DNA from: Massariosphaeria phaeospora
Taxonomy: Eukaryota > Ascomycota > Dothideomycetes > Pleosporales
Direction: 5' to 3'
DNA length: 64,000 nucleotides
Assembly: GCA_011032825.1 (NCBI GenBank)
Contig: JAADJZ010000037.1
Location: 248,001 to 312,000 of the forward strand
The translations under genes and the position numbers were made by a program. The notes below the pieces were generated by a model. The model ran no database searches. It had not been told where the DNA came from and worked only from the letters and a program-made list of their open reading frames with translations. Positions within the stretch are counted from its first letter, which is position 1, and each line of letters begins with the position of its first letter. Shown piece after piece: positions 44,151 to 54,386 of this stretch.

Positions 44151-44287
44151 GCCACGAAGTTTCTCAGAGACAGGAGAACGAACAAGAGACTCGAAATCAG
44201 ATGCCAGAAGACTTAGGATCATCAGAGCAGACAGGCCGCGCACGCCTCCACCGTCGAGAGCGAGCAGGCGCAGGTCGCTTCCGGGCA
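44111..44287 (-). pseudogene. Second truncated patatin-like phospholipase start
   Basis: ATG at 44,287 (minus) opens MPGSDLRLLALDGGGVRGLS, the patatin oxyanion-hole block, which then runs into non-homologous sequence after SALMIL and ends at a TAA about 100 nt later. The nucleophile motif G-x-S-x-G is absent. It is a different subfamily sequence from the fragment at 30,624-30,815 but has the same orientation. Only the first about 25 residues are conserved, consistent with one exon or a break point at about 44,213. Confidence 0.65.
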
Positions 44288-44299
44288 TGGTGTGTGTGC

Positions 44300-45539
44300 G
44301 TCAGAAGGCAGGAGTTGGAGAAGTACTGAGGTCGAGTCGTGGGACGGGGCATGGTGTCTGTTTTACATGCTGGAGGTCGCGTCGAGCTGGCACTGCGGCG
44401 CAGCGTTTGAAGTGGCGCGCATCTGCCGCCCTGCAGCTGCAAGTATGCCTGGTTGGCGGTTTGAGTAGTGGAGGAGAGTGGGCGACGCGGCACGGCTCGT
44501 GTGGAGGACGAGCGGGGATCTGTCGCTTCTCACTCGCCGCTGCCATGCTAGCCGAGCCGTCGGTATACTCACTGAAATGTTTTCAGCGACCCGCTGATGT
44601 CATTGGAGGTTTCTACTAATAGAGCAAGTTGCGTCGCTGATGTAGTCCTGATCGTTGATGCAGGAAAGTTTGCGCTGGTGCATCGAGCTCCTTGTCCACG
44701 GCCCAAGGTACCAGGCTGAACAGGGTTAGCGCATGTTGCCAAGACGAGGACAGCCGCTAAACTCTGGTCCAGCCTTGGCGTCAAGAGATCATTGTGTCTA
44801 TCGTTCTTTCTATGAGTACTTTTGTCGATTTGAGGCGGCTTATGGCCTTCAGGATGGTCTGCTTCTCAGGAATCTACTAACTGGATGCTATAGTGGTGAC
44901 CGGTAGCGGTTTCGGGTTCCTAGCGCACAGCCACTTCAACGCACGCTTGCCAAAGTAGTCTTAGCGCTTCACAGGCCTCACATGTGGCTAAGAACGTGGC
45001 AGTGTGTTCAAACTAAAGTTTAGTATAATACCACCGCGACCCTCACCAGCGGCCTTTCCGATCCGGGGTCACGACCTTATGATAAGTTCTTCGCGTCACT
45101 AGGTCGCCTAGTTAGAAACGGCGCCGACGTGGTTTTGAATACAGCCCTCTAGAAGTCAATGTTTTCAGATTGCTAGAGCTCATTCCCGGACACAGTCTGT
45201 GCGCCGATATTGATTAGAGGCTAGGGATCTACTATCTAGACTCGGCATCGCTATACGAAGCTCTATTATATACGTAGAGCAATAAAGAGAGTGCATGCTA
45301 GATACTACTAGATAGTTTACTCTTTTACATCTAACTAAACTTTCGAGATGCATTACGTCGTCTGCGGCAACCTCGACGTACACGAGTTATTTAGATCGAT
45401 GCAATATGCATCGACTAAACTAGCGCAAACGAGAAAAGCGTTTAAGTGCTTCTAATAGGAAAACTATATGCTGTAAAAACGAGTGCGATATTTTCAGGCT
45501 ACGGTAAGGTTAAACTTATCTACGAAACAGAACTCGCGA
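44300..45539. other. Island edge, no credible gene
   Basis: GC content falls from balanced to AT-rich at about 45,180-45,540. Overlapping frames at 44,287-44,784 are on both strands with biased composition and no domain. The minus frame at 45,180-45,383 has no recognisable content. Confidence 0.45.
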
Positions 45540-45541
45540 TA

Positions 45542-45965
45542 ACGTACTTTACGAGTTCGCTGCCTACACGAGTTCGCCGCCCACCGAATTTTACTAAGAA
45601 AAATCAATAATCTAGAGCTTAATAACTCTTCACCTACTTAATAAAATTCTCTAAAAATTCAATATATTATTTCTGTATATATAAACTTTCTAGTTCTAAG
45701 ATTACTAAGCTTTAGCTAGTCTAGAAGAGTAGATAGCTTAGAGCGCACGAACAATTTAAGCTTTTCTTTAATAACTTTCTAAATACTAAAGTTGTAGCTT
45801 AGTAATCTAGGAATCTAAAAGTTTATATAGATGCAGCTTAGTAGTAAAAAATTTAGAGAATTTTATTAAGTAAGTTAAGAGTTATTAAGCTCTAGATTAT
45901 TAATTTTCTTTAGTAAAATTTAGTAGGCGGCGAACTTATGTAAGCAGCGAACTCGTAAAGTACGT
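45542..45965. mobile_element. Fold-back MITE 1 with TA target site (424 bp)
   Basis: Long terminal inverted repeats: ACGTACTTTACGAGTTCGC at the left end pairs with its reverse complement at the right end, and pairing continues for about 115 bp and then patchily to the centre. TA flanks both ends (45,540-45,541 and 45,966-45,967), as in Tc1/mariner-type insertion. There is no coding capacity. The ends are related to those of the element at 52,572-53,481. Confidence 0.85.
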
Positions 45966-46019
45966 TATAAAATAAAACTCTAGTATAGAATTTGTCGTTA
46001 ATAAATGCGCATGCGTAGT

Positions 46020-46720
46020 TTACAAGCTTGCTAACGCTAAGCGTAAGCACATTAGCTTTTCTAATATCTTGTAGCTACTAGTTTTAAGCCGATTACTATT
46101 TGCTATACAAGTATTGTGTTTTCGTTTTTTTTATTTTTTATTAGTACAATGTTGCTTCTTTAGCTACTTAATTAGCTTTGCGAGTAGTTAGTAGCTACTA
46201 ACTACTTTTTTCTTTGTATACTTATTAAAGTGCTTTAACTACTATAGTTTAAGTTTATTTATTGTTTAGCTTTTCTTAGAAACTGCAATAATCTAGTTCT
46301 AAAGCAAATACTTTTTTTTATACTAAGCAAAGAAGTAGTATTAGCTTTTGAAAATAATAAAAAGTAGAATAGCTTACTTTGTTGCGTTAAAGCTTTGGAT
46401 AACTATTGTTTACTTTCTAATACTTTGCTGTATTGCCTTTAGTTATTTTTATTTCTCTAAAGCTATAACAACTGCTTTAGTTAATATCTAGCTTATTATA
46501 AAGCTTTTTTGTTAAAGTTGTACGTATTTACATTTTAGATATCGTACTTAGCTTTTATATTAGCTACTAGGCGAAACTAGCTCTAAATAACTACGAGATT
46601 TTTGCAAAGCGCTTTTTTGTAATTGTACTTGCGATTAAACTTTATTGTAAACTCAAAGTAGTGCATAACTTACGTACTAGACTAGTTTAAGCTAACCTAG
46701 CTTAAATTGCGCTTTGCGCG
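46020..46720 (-). pseudogene. pogo-type transposase fragment, same subfamily as 19,820-21,480
   Basis: The minus frame shows the DDE start YNFNKKALIIS (near 46,525-46,560), KAVVIA, the following block with SFNATK, and LKHFNKYTKK near 46,200-46,225. These are in the order seen in the relic at 20,330-20,640. The block with the second Asp is missing and the tail follows directly, so this is an internally deleted copy. TAG/TAA stops are throughout. Confidence 0.6.
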
Positions 46721-47640
46721 TAAGAAATTAACTATATTAGCTACAGCTACGAGTTTAAAAAGAAATTCGCGCGATATAAGCTTAAGTATATACTTAACAA
46801 CTACGCTTTCTTTAGTTTTTATTAGATTTATTAATTTAAGCTTATAATTTGCTTGTAAAAGTTGTTTAGCGCGTTAATAGCTTAGTATTGTTTAAAAGAT
46901 GTTATAGATAGTTGCAGCGCGTTGCAAGAAAAGTATTGCATTTTTGTTTAAAAGCTTAAAAAGTAGTTTGTATCTAACGTTTATTAGAAAGTTTTATTTA
47001 GTATTATTGTTAAAGCATCGTGTATATAGGTAGAGTTAGTAGAAGCTTAGCAAAAGTATTTTGCAAACTTATATAGCTTAACTATTCTAAAGCGCTAATA
47101 GTACTTAGCTCTAAGTAGAGTTTTTCTAGAAACTAGATATACGCGTAGCTTTTGGTATATCTCGTTACGCTTTTTTTGCGTAGAGTACTCTTTAAAGTAT
47201 TAGTAGCGTAAAGTTCTTAACGTTAAATTAAGCTGTAATTTAGACTAGTTACTTAGTGCGCTGCTTTGCACTATTGCTAGAATTTACATTAAAATCGTGC
47301 ACGTAGTTGTAGTACTTAGAGTTAGAATTACGTAGCTTAGTAAAGCAACGTAGTAAAAAGAAATGCAAGTATAATGTTACGCAACTGTAATACAAACAAC
47401 AAACGCAGTTTGCGTAAGCAGCGCGTTTGTACTACAAAAGCAAAAAATAAATAAATTTGTAGCAAGTAGATAATATACGTAGTATTTATACAACTTGCAA
47501 CTTGCACTTGCACTTGTACTTGCACCAACGCTATAGCAAAGATAAACGTTAAGCTATAGCATTTTAAGCATTTTGCAGCGTACTCTATAGCTATTTGCAA
47601 AAAGTACAAACATAGCGTACTACTTAGTTATGTTAAAAGT
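46721..47640. other. AT-rich mutated DNA
   Basis: May include the N-terminal part of the pogo fragment to its left and the 5' flank of the helicase relic to its right. An open minus stretch (47,337-47,609) has a Val-Gln repeat from a GTGCAA-like simple repeat near 47,500-47,525. No domain was recognised. Confidence 0.4.
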
Positions 47641-47699
47641 TACCTACAACGCAAGCACAAAGTTAAGTAAAAGCAAGCTAAAAATATAGCAAAGCAAGT

Positions 47700-50600
47700 G
47701 CGCAGCTAGCTAAAGCTAACAGAATACGCTAGCGAGATTTAGGTGCCTAGCTAGGTTGTCGCGCTAATTAGCTAGTTGCTAGTTTATTTAAACGGTTTAT
47801 TATGCTAGCTAAACGCAGCTTGTTGTAGCAAAGTGCTGCAAAGCATTAAAGTAATAAAGAATTATTAGAAAAACGTGTATACCTAGTTAGCTGCAAGCAA
47901 AAGCAGCTGCTTTAGCTAGGTAGCGTAGAAAGAAATCTAGCTGCGCGTTAACAAAAGCTGCTAACGCGTACACAGCTAGTAGCTACTTGTTTAAAGCTTA
48001 AAATCGCAGTACTTCGAAGTGCAGCTGCTTAACGACGACAACTTAGAAATAGTACCTATTAACGGCGAAACAGCGTAAGCGCGCGTAAGCAAAGCAATAG
48101 CTAAAGCGTAAAAAAAAGTAAAGAAGCAAGCAATTAGCACTATTTAAGTAAGCAAGCGCAACGAAGTTAACTCGTAGGTAAATTAAACGCAGTAGCTGCT
48201 GTACTTAGTAGGCATAAAGCAAGCGAATCTGCTTGCGTGTAACAAAAAGCTAGTAGCTAAGCTAGATCTAAAAAGCAACAACGAAGCTAAGCTAGTAAAA
48301 GTAGCAATCTAAGCAGCTATAAACGAGCTTATGCGCTTTAGCTAAGCGTTAGTAATTAAGCGCGTTAGCGTGTTCGTGCAGCTAAAAGCAATTTGTACTA
48401 AAAAGCACTAAACGCGGTACTAGCTGCTGCAGCTATACATAAACAAAAAAGCAATTGTTAAGCACACGCAGCTATAGTAGCAAGTGTTAATGTTTTTTGC
48501 GCGCACATAAAAAAAGCACGCATAAAAGAGCTCGTAGTACTAGTTTAAGCAGCAGCAGCGCAAGACATAAAAAACGTTAGTTTACAAAGCAAAAAAAGCA
48601 GCAGAAAAAAAAGTAGAAGAAAGAAAAAACAAAGCAAACAAGCAAATAGACAAGAAAGCAAATAATAAGCTAAAAACAAACAAAGAAATAGAAGTTAACG
48701 AAACAAATTAAGCAACAAAAGCAGCACTCGATTAGAGCGCTGCGAGCGCTAAGCTAAAGAAGTTATCTAAAATTTAAAAAGCGTGTTTAGATTTTTGCAT
48801 CGCGTTGCTAGACTACTGCATTACTTGCTAAAAGTACAATAGCTCGTTAGTATACGCGCTAGCAGTGCTAGGCGTTAAGAAAAAAAGCTAGAAAAAGCTA
48901 AAATAGTATTCGCTAATTTTGTTAGCTGTAATTAAGACAGCACGGTTTATAGTAGTATAGTAGAAGCTAGAGCTATTAGGTGCAAATCTAGCAGATTCGT
49001 AGAATAGTAACAAAGAAATAAACAATTTTAACAACAGCGCGTACGAAAGCGGTTTTAGCGCTAGCTTACGCTGCTGCTTAAAAAGTTGTTTGCAGCTTGT
49101 ATAGCAAATAATAAACTAGTTTATAGTGCGCAGCAGCTACGGGCTAATATAGTAAATGCTAAACCTACAAACGTATAAGCTAAAGATTTATTACAACACT
49201 ACAGCGCGTAGGCACGTAAAGTAAACTAGCAATAAGCTGCTATACAAGAAGCTGCACTTTAGCATAGCCTAGTTTTGCAGCATAGTTTACGAGCTAGCAA
49301 GCGAAAGCTAGTAGCTATTAACGAAAAAGCTATTGTTTAGCAAGGCTACGCTTGTACCTGCTGTGCTATAAAAAAGCATGCGCAATAACTTAACCAACGA
49401 GCAGCTAGAATAGAACTTTTTAAAAAACTAGCGCACACAAATGCTCGTTGACAGCAAGTAGTAGCTATTTAAGTAAGTAAAGCAAAAAGCTAGCATTCGT
49501 AGCTAGTTTATAAAGCTTAGAAGCTAGTTAGAAGTAAACTAGCAAGCAGTAGAGTAGTACATAAATCAAGTAGTTAAGTTCTACAAAAAGCTAGCAGTAT
49601 TAATGCATATTAGTAGTAGGTAGCTAGCGCAAAAGCTAAAAATATTAAGCGTGCAGCATAGCAACACGGTGCAAAGCAGCTATTGCAACGTATTTATTAA
49701 AAACAGCATAGTAGTGTTTGTAACGCGGTACTACAAAAGCTACAACGTTAGTAGCAACGTTAAAATTATCTACTAGTATTTGCTACGTAAAGTAAGCGAG
49801 CTAGTAGTGTAGTATATGTAACTAGTGCTGCCGTTCTAGCAGCAACTTAAAGCGTTAGTGTAGAAAAAAAAAGCAGTGTTGTTTTACATGTAGCTAGCTA
49901 ATTTTAGTAGCTGCAAGTAAATAACAAATTAACTTTGCAAAGCGTTAAAGCGCGAAAGCTAAATTGCTATAAGCTAAAAATAAACGTTTGCTAGGTACCG
50001 CAAGATAGCAATTAGCATTAGCTAGCGATATTTGCGTAAATCTACCGCGTTCTAAGCTAAGAAAAAAGAAAAGAAAAAGAAAAATAAAAATATAGCAAAA
50101 GCGTTTATTGCTAACGAGCAAGCGAGCTATACGTTGCACGTTGCTAGGCTAGTATACGCGCAAGAAATTATAAAGCAAGCTAGCGCTATAGCTAACAAGC
50201 AGCAGCAATTCTAAGCATCTAGCACTAATTAGCATTAATTTTTAGGCTTTTAGCTAGACGTTAACTAGAGCGAAAAAAGTAGAAAGCAAAAGCAAGCGCC
50301 GTTTGAAAGCAAAGTAAACGAAGCAAGAATTAATTAATAGCAGTAGCTAAAGAAAATAGACAGCAGCAAGCAGCTTAAGCGAATAATAAACAACGAAGCT
50401 AAGTTTCGTAGCGTGTAGAAAGAAGCTATTAACGCTATTATAGCAAGCAAAAGCTTTGTTGTAGCCGTAATGCCTATTAGCAAAAGCAAAAGCTTGTTAT
50501 TTATGTTGCTAGCGTTTGCAAAGCAAAGCAGCACTACTATTGTTGTTGTACTGTTAATCGCGTTACGCAGCGATATAAAGCAGCGATGCTAGAAGCTAAA

Positions 50601-52200
50601 AATATTGTGTGTAGAGTAAAAGAGCTGCTACTTACTTAACGCTACTATCGTAGTGTTAGTAACGCCTAAGTTAGCAGTAAAAAAAGCGTTTACTACGTTT
50701 TTAAACTAGCTTTAAGCAACGCAGCAGCTAGATTGAATTGTTATTAACGAGTACTATATTGTGTTAAACTAGTAGTACACGTTTTGCAAGTAGATGCAGT
50801 AGCTTAGCAAGCTAGTAGCTGCAAAAACGCAAATAGTTATGTTAACAGCTACGTTGCTGCTAAGCGAAAAAAGCAAGCTATTCTACTACATGCATTTTAA
50901 TCTAGAGTAGGTTAAAATGTTTAAAGCGTTTACAGCGCGAACTAACGTAGCGTATTACGTAGTTAAAATAAGCTAAAAAGCGCAGAAGCAAAAAGTAAAA
51001 GCAACTGTGTTAGCTATAGTATAGCAGAAACTAAAAAAGTACAAAACTAGCAAGATTATTATATACAGCAACTTAGTAGCTAAAGTTAAAGCGTTAGCAA
51101 AAAAGCTTAGATGCTAGGCGTATTACTACTACGTAGTTAGTAAAGCAAGCATGTTAAAAAAGTTTATAGCTAGCTAATAGCGCATTATTGTTGCTACTAG
51201 CGCATTAGGCATAGGCGTTAACGTGCTTGACATTTAGTACATTGTTTACATTAACTAGCTGTTTAGCGTGTTAGAGTACGCGTAAAAGAGTAGTAAAGCT
51301 AAGCAAAACAAACTACTAAGCAAAGCAATTACGATTGTACAAAAAAGTAATTAACAAGTAGCTACTAACGCGCAAAGTAAAGCAAAGCAAGCGTTAGTAC
51401 AATTGTACGTAAAAAAAAGCAGCAGCGTACAGTGCCAAAAAGTAGTGTTAAACAAATATCTAAACTAGCGAGAAACAAAGCAAGTAGAATGCAAAGAAAA
51501 AAAAAAAAAGTGTAACGTTTGTCAAAAAAAGAAAGCAAAAAAGCGAATAAATAAAAGTAGAAAAAAAATAGCGAGAATTCTAGCGAGGTTAAAGAGATAG
51601 AAGCGAAAAAAAGCGTAGGCAAAAGCAAAAGAGAAAACGAAAAAAAAAAAAAGCAAAGAACGTTTGAGCAGCAGCAGCGAAAGCAACAAAGCTTATACTA
51701 AACGTTAATTTAACAGCAATAGCATAAGTTTAAAAACGTTAAGTAGCTGCGCAAGTAGTTAGCGTAGCAAGCGAGTTAGTACGAGATATGCAAAGTAGTA
51801 GGTAATAAGCATAGCAACTACGACTTGCAGCAATGTTAGCAAGCAAAAAGCACGCAAGTTAACAAAAGTATTAAAGCAATAGAAAAAAAAATTAAGTTTG
51901 AGAATTATTTTAAGTGTTTTTGGTGCAAAGTGCCGCAGAAAATATGCTATTAGTAAAAAAGCAACAGCCGCAAAAAGTACAAGCGCAACAAAAAAAGCAA
52001 TTGCTAGTACAAAAGCGTGTTAATAGGTAGCTTAATAGGCATAGCGTTAGAGTATTGCGAGATTAAGTTGCAGTAGCATGCGCAATTAAAAGCAATAAGC
52101 GTTAACAGCGTAAAACTAAAAAAAAGCGTTGTTAAGTATCTAAAAAAAAAGCGCGCACTTAAGACAGTAGAAAGCAATTAGTTAGTAAAGAAGTTCTATT
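47700..52200 (+). pseudogene. RecQ-like, telomere-linked-type helicase relic (about 4.5 kb)
   Basis: The plus frame can be followed over most of 4.5 kb. The N-terminal region (about 48,000-48,560; YFEVQLLNDDN, YLVGIKQANLLAC) resembles the DUF3505-type part of such proteins. The middle part (about 49,600-49,900) carries FVTRYYKSYNVSSNVKII. The helicase core follows: VMPISKSKSLLFML at 50,470-50,511 (Walker A, Gly lost), INEYYIVLN near 50,735-50,765 (a DECH box with Asp and Cys-His altered), MLTATL near 50,832, RIIVATSALGIGVNV near 51,181-51,225, and a motif VI remnant near 51,280-51,300. A Cys-containing C-terminal part follows (about 51,900-52,080). In fungi such RecQ-like genes are typical of chromosome ends. 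It is inactivated by C-to-T/G-to-A changes. Confidence 0.85.
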
Positions 52201-52308
52201 AGGTAACGCAGTTGTTAGCTAAGTAAGTAAAGCAATCTAGCGCACTGCAAGCATAGTAAGCGTAGTAATAAACAAGTAACGCTTGTATTTTACAAAGAAA
52301 AAAACGCT

Positions 52309-54338
52309 TAGCACTAGAAGCTAAAGAGCTTACTTTAGCGAGTATAGAAAATCTAACAAAAGCAACAACAACGTTAAAAAGCGCAAGCAGTGTTATATTA
52401 CGTTACAAAACCTTAAACAGTTAGCACTACTAGAACATTTTTAAATAAGCTAAAGCAGTTGCTATTTATTATCTAACGTATTTTCTTTTATAAGTAAGAT
52501 TCAACGAAAGCGACAACGGCGTTAAAAAGCGCAAGTAGTATTCTTTTACGTTACAAAACTTTAAACAGTTAACGTACCTCACGGGTAGTCGGGCCACACG
52601 GGTTCGCGGAACACTTTTGCCAAGCAAATTATCTAATATTATAACTTTAATACCTTTCTTAATAGTAGGCCTATTAGAATAATTTATACACTGTTTTAAA
52701 GCTCTAAGCTAGGACTTTAAAATCTACTAAAAATTACCTAAATAGGCTAAGTACTACTAGAGTTTTTAAAGTTTAAAGATAAAGAGCTCGCTTAAGCTCT
52801 ATACCTAGTATCTAGTAGAATTCTACTATAATAAACTTTTATATTCTAAAATATTCTTATTTATACTATATATTAAAGTACTAGAGAGTTTTATAGCGTG
52901 TAGCCTAAGATTAAAGCTACTAGATAGGTTAGAAAGTAGTTTACTTTCTTTATACTAGCTAAGTATAAATATCTATATATAACTATTAAAACCTAATGTA
53001 AAACTACTTAATAATTTAGTACTTAGTATAATTATACTATATAAGCTTTAAAAAAGTAGTATTATTTAGAGTTATAATAGTACTAATACTTTATACTTAG
53101 TAGGTTTTATATATAAACTCTAATTCTATCTAATAGCTTTGATTCTAAGCTATATACTATATAACTTTCTAGAACTCTAACTTACAGTATAAATAAGAAT
53201 ATTTTAGAATATAAAAGTTTATTATAGTAGAATTCTACTAGATACTAGGTATAGAGCTTAAGCGAGCTCTTTATCTTTAAACTTTAAAAACTCTAGTAGT
53301 ACTTAGCCTATTTAGGTAATTTTTAGTAGATTTTAAAGTCCTAGCTTAGAGCTTTATAACAGTGTATAAATTATTCTAATAGGCCTACTATTAAGAAAGG
53401 TATTAAGGTTATAATATTAGATAATTTGCTTGGCAAAAGTGTCCCGCGAACCCGTGTAGCCCGACTACTCGTGAGGTACGTTAGCACTACCAAAACAGCT
53501 TTAAACAAGCTAAATTAGTTTGCTATTAATTATTTAACGTAGGTTTTTCTATAAGTAAAATCTAATAAATCTAACAACAGCGTTAGAAAGCGCGAGTAGT
53601 GTTCTTTTACGTTACTAAACTTTAAGTAGTTAGCACTACTAAAACAGCTTCAAACAAGCTAAAGCAGTTGCTATTAATTATCTAACGTAGGTTCTTTTAT
53701 AAGTAAAATCTAATAAATCTAACAACAGCGTTAGAAAGCGTAGGTAGTGTTATATTACGTTACAAAACCTTAGGCAGTTAGCACTACTAAAACATCTTTA
53801 AACAAGCTAAAGCAGTTGCTATTTATTATCTAACGTATTTTCTTTTATAAGCGAGATCTAACAAAAGCAACAACAGCGTTAAAAAGCGTAGGTAGTATTC
53901 TCTTACGTTACAAAACTTTAAATAGTTAGCACTACTAAAACAGCTTTAAATAAGCTTAATTAGTTTGCTATTAATTATCTAACGTAGGTTCTTTTATAAG
54001 TAAGATTTAATAAATTTAACAACAGCGTTGAAAAGCGCAGGTAGTATTCTTTTACGTTACTAAACTTTAAGCAGTTAGCACTACCAAAACAGCTTCAAAC
54101 AAGCTAAATTAGTTTGCTATTAATTATCTAACGTAGGTTTTTCTATAAGTAAAATCTAATAAATCTAACAACAGCGTTAGAAAGCGCGAGTAGTGTTCTT
54201 TTACGTTACTAAACTTTAAGTAGTTAGCACTATCAAAACAGCTTCAAATAAGCTAAAGCAGTTGCTATTAATTATCTAACGTAGGTTCTTTTATAAGCGA
54301 GATCTAACGAAAGCAACAACAACGTTAGAAAGCGCAAG
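52309..54338 (+). repeat. 148-149-bp tandem array (about 7 units), interrupted
   Basis: TTAGCAC marks the phase at 52,309 (partial unit), 52,421, 52,569 (interrupted), 53,630, 53,778, 53,926, 54,075 and 54,224, so spacing is 148 or 149 bp. Each unit contains CAGTTGCTATTAATTATCTA-like and CTTTTACGTTAC-like blocks. A fold-back element sits exactly in one unit at the TA of GTTAGC. Units differ mainly by transitions. The array begins right after the helicase relic and ends at the first telomere-like tract. No conserved frame was recognised. Confidence 0.88.
52572..53481. mobile_element. Fold-back element 2 with TA target site (910 bp)
   Basis: Nearly the whole element is an inverted repeat about an axis near 53,026. 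The left end ACGTACCTCACGGGTAGTCG pairs with the right end CGACTACTCGTGAGGTACGT; 300 bp or more of each arm match closely and the inner parts match with more differences. It is flanked by TA at 52,570-52,571 and 53,482-53,483. It has kept more CC/GG than its surroundings, suggesting later arrival or weaker mutation. Its first 40 bp align with fold-back MITE 1. Confidence 0.9.
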
Positions 54339-54386
54339 AGTTTAAAGTTAGAGTTAAAAGTTAGAAGTTAGAGTTAGAGTTAGAGT
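54339..54386 (+). repeat. Degenerate telomere-like hexamer tract
   Basis: TTAGAG, TTAAAG and spaced variants at the junction between the 148-bp array and the first large repeat unit. Confidence 0.75.

Noticed and set aside
52309..54338. Regular repeats that might suggest a CRISPR-like array
   Set aside because: The whole 148-149-bp unit repeats. There are no unique spacers, and the genome is eukaryotic.
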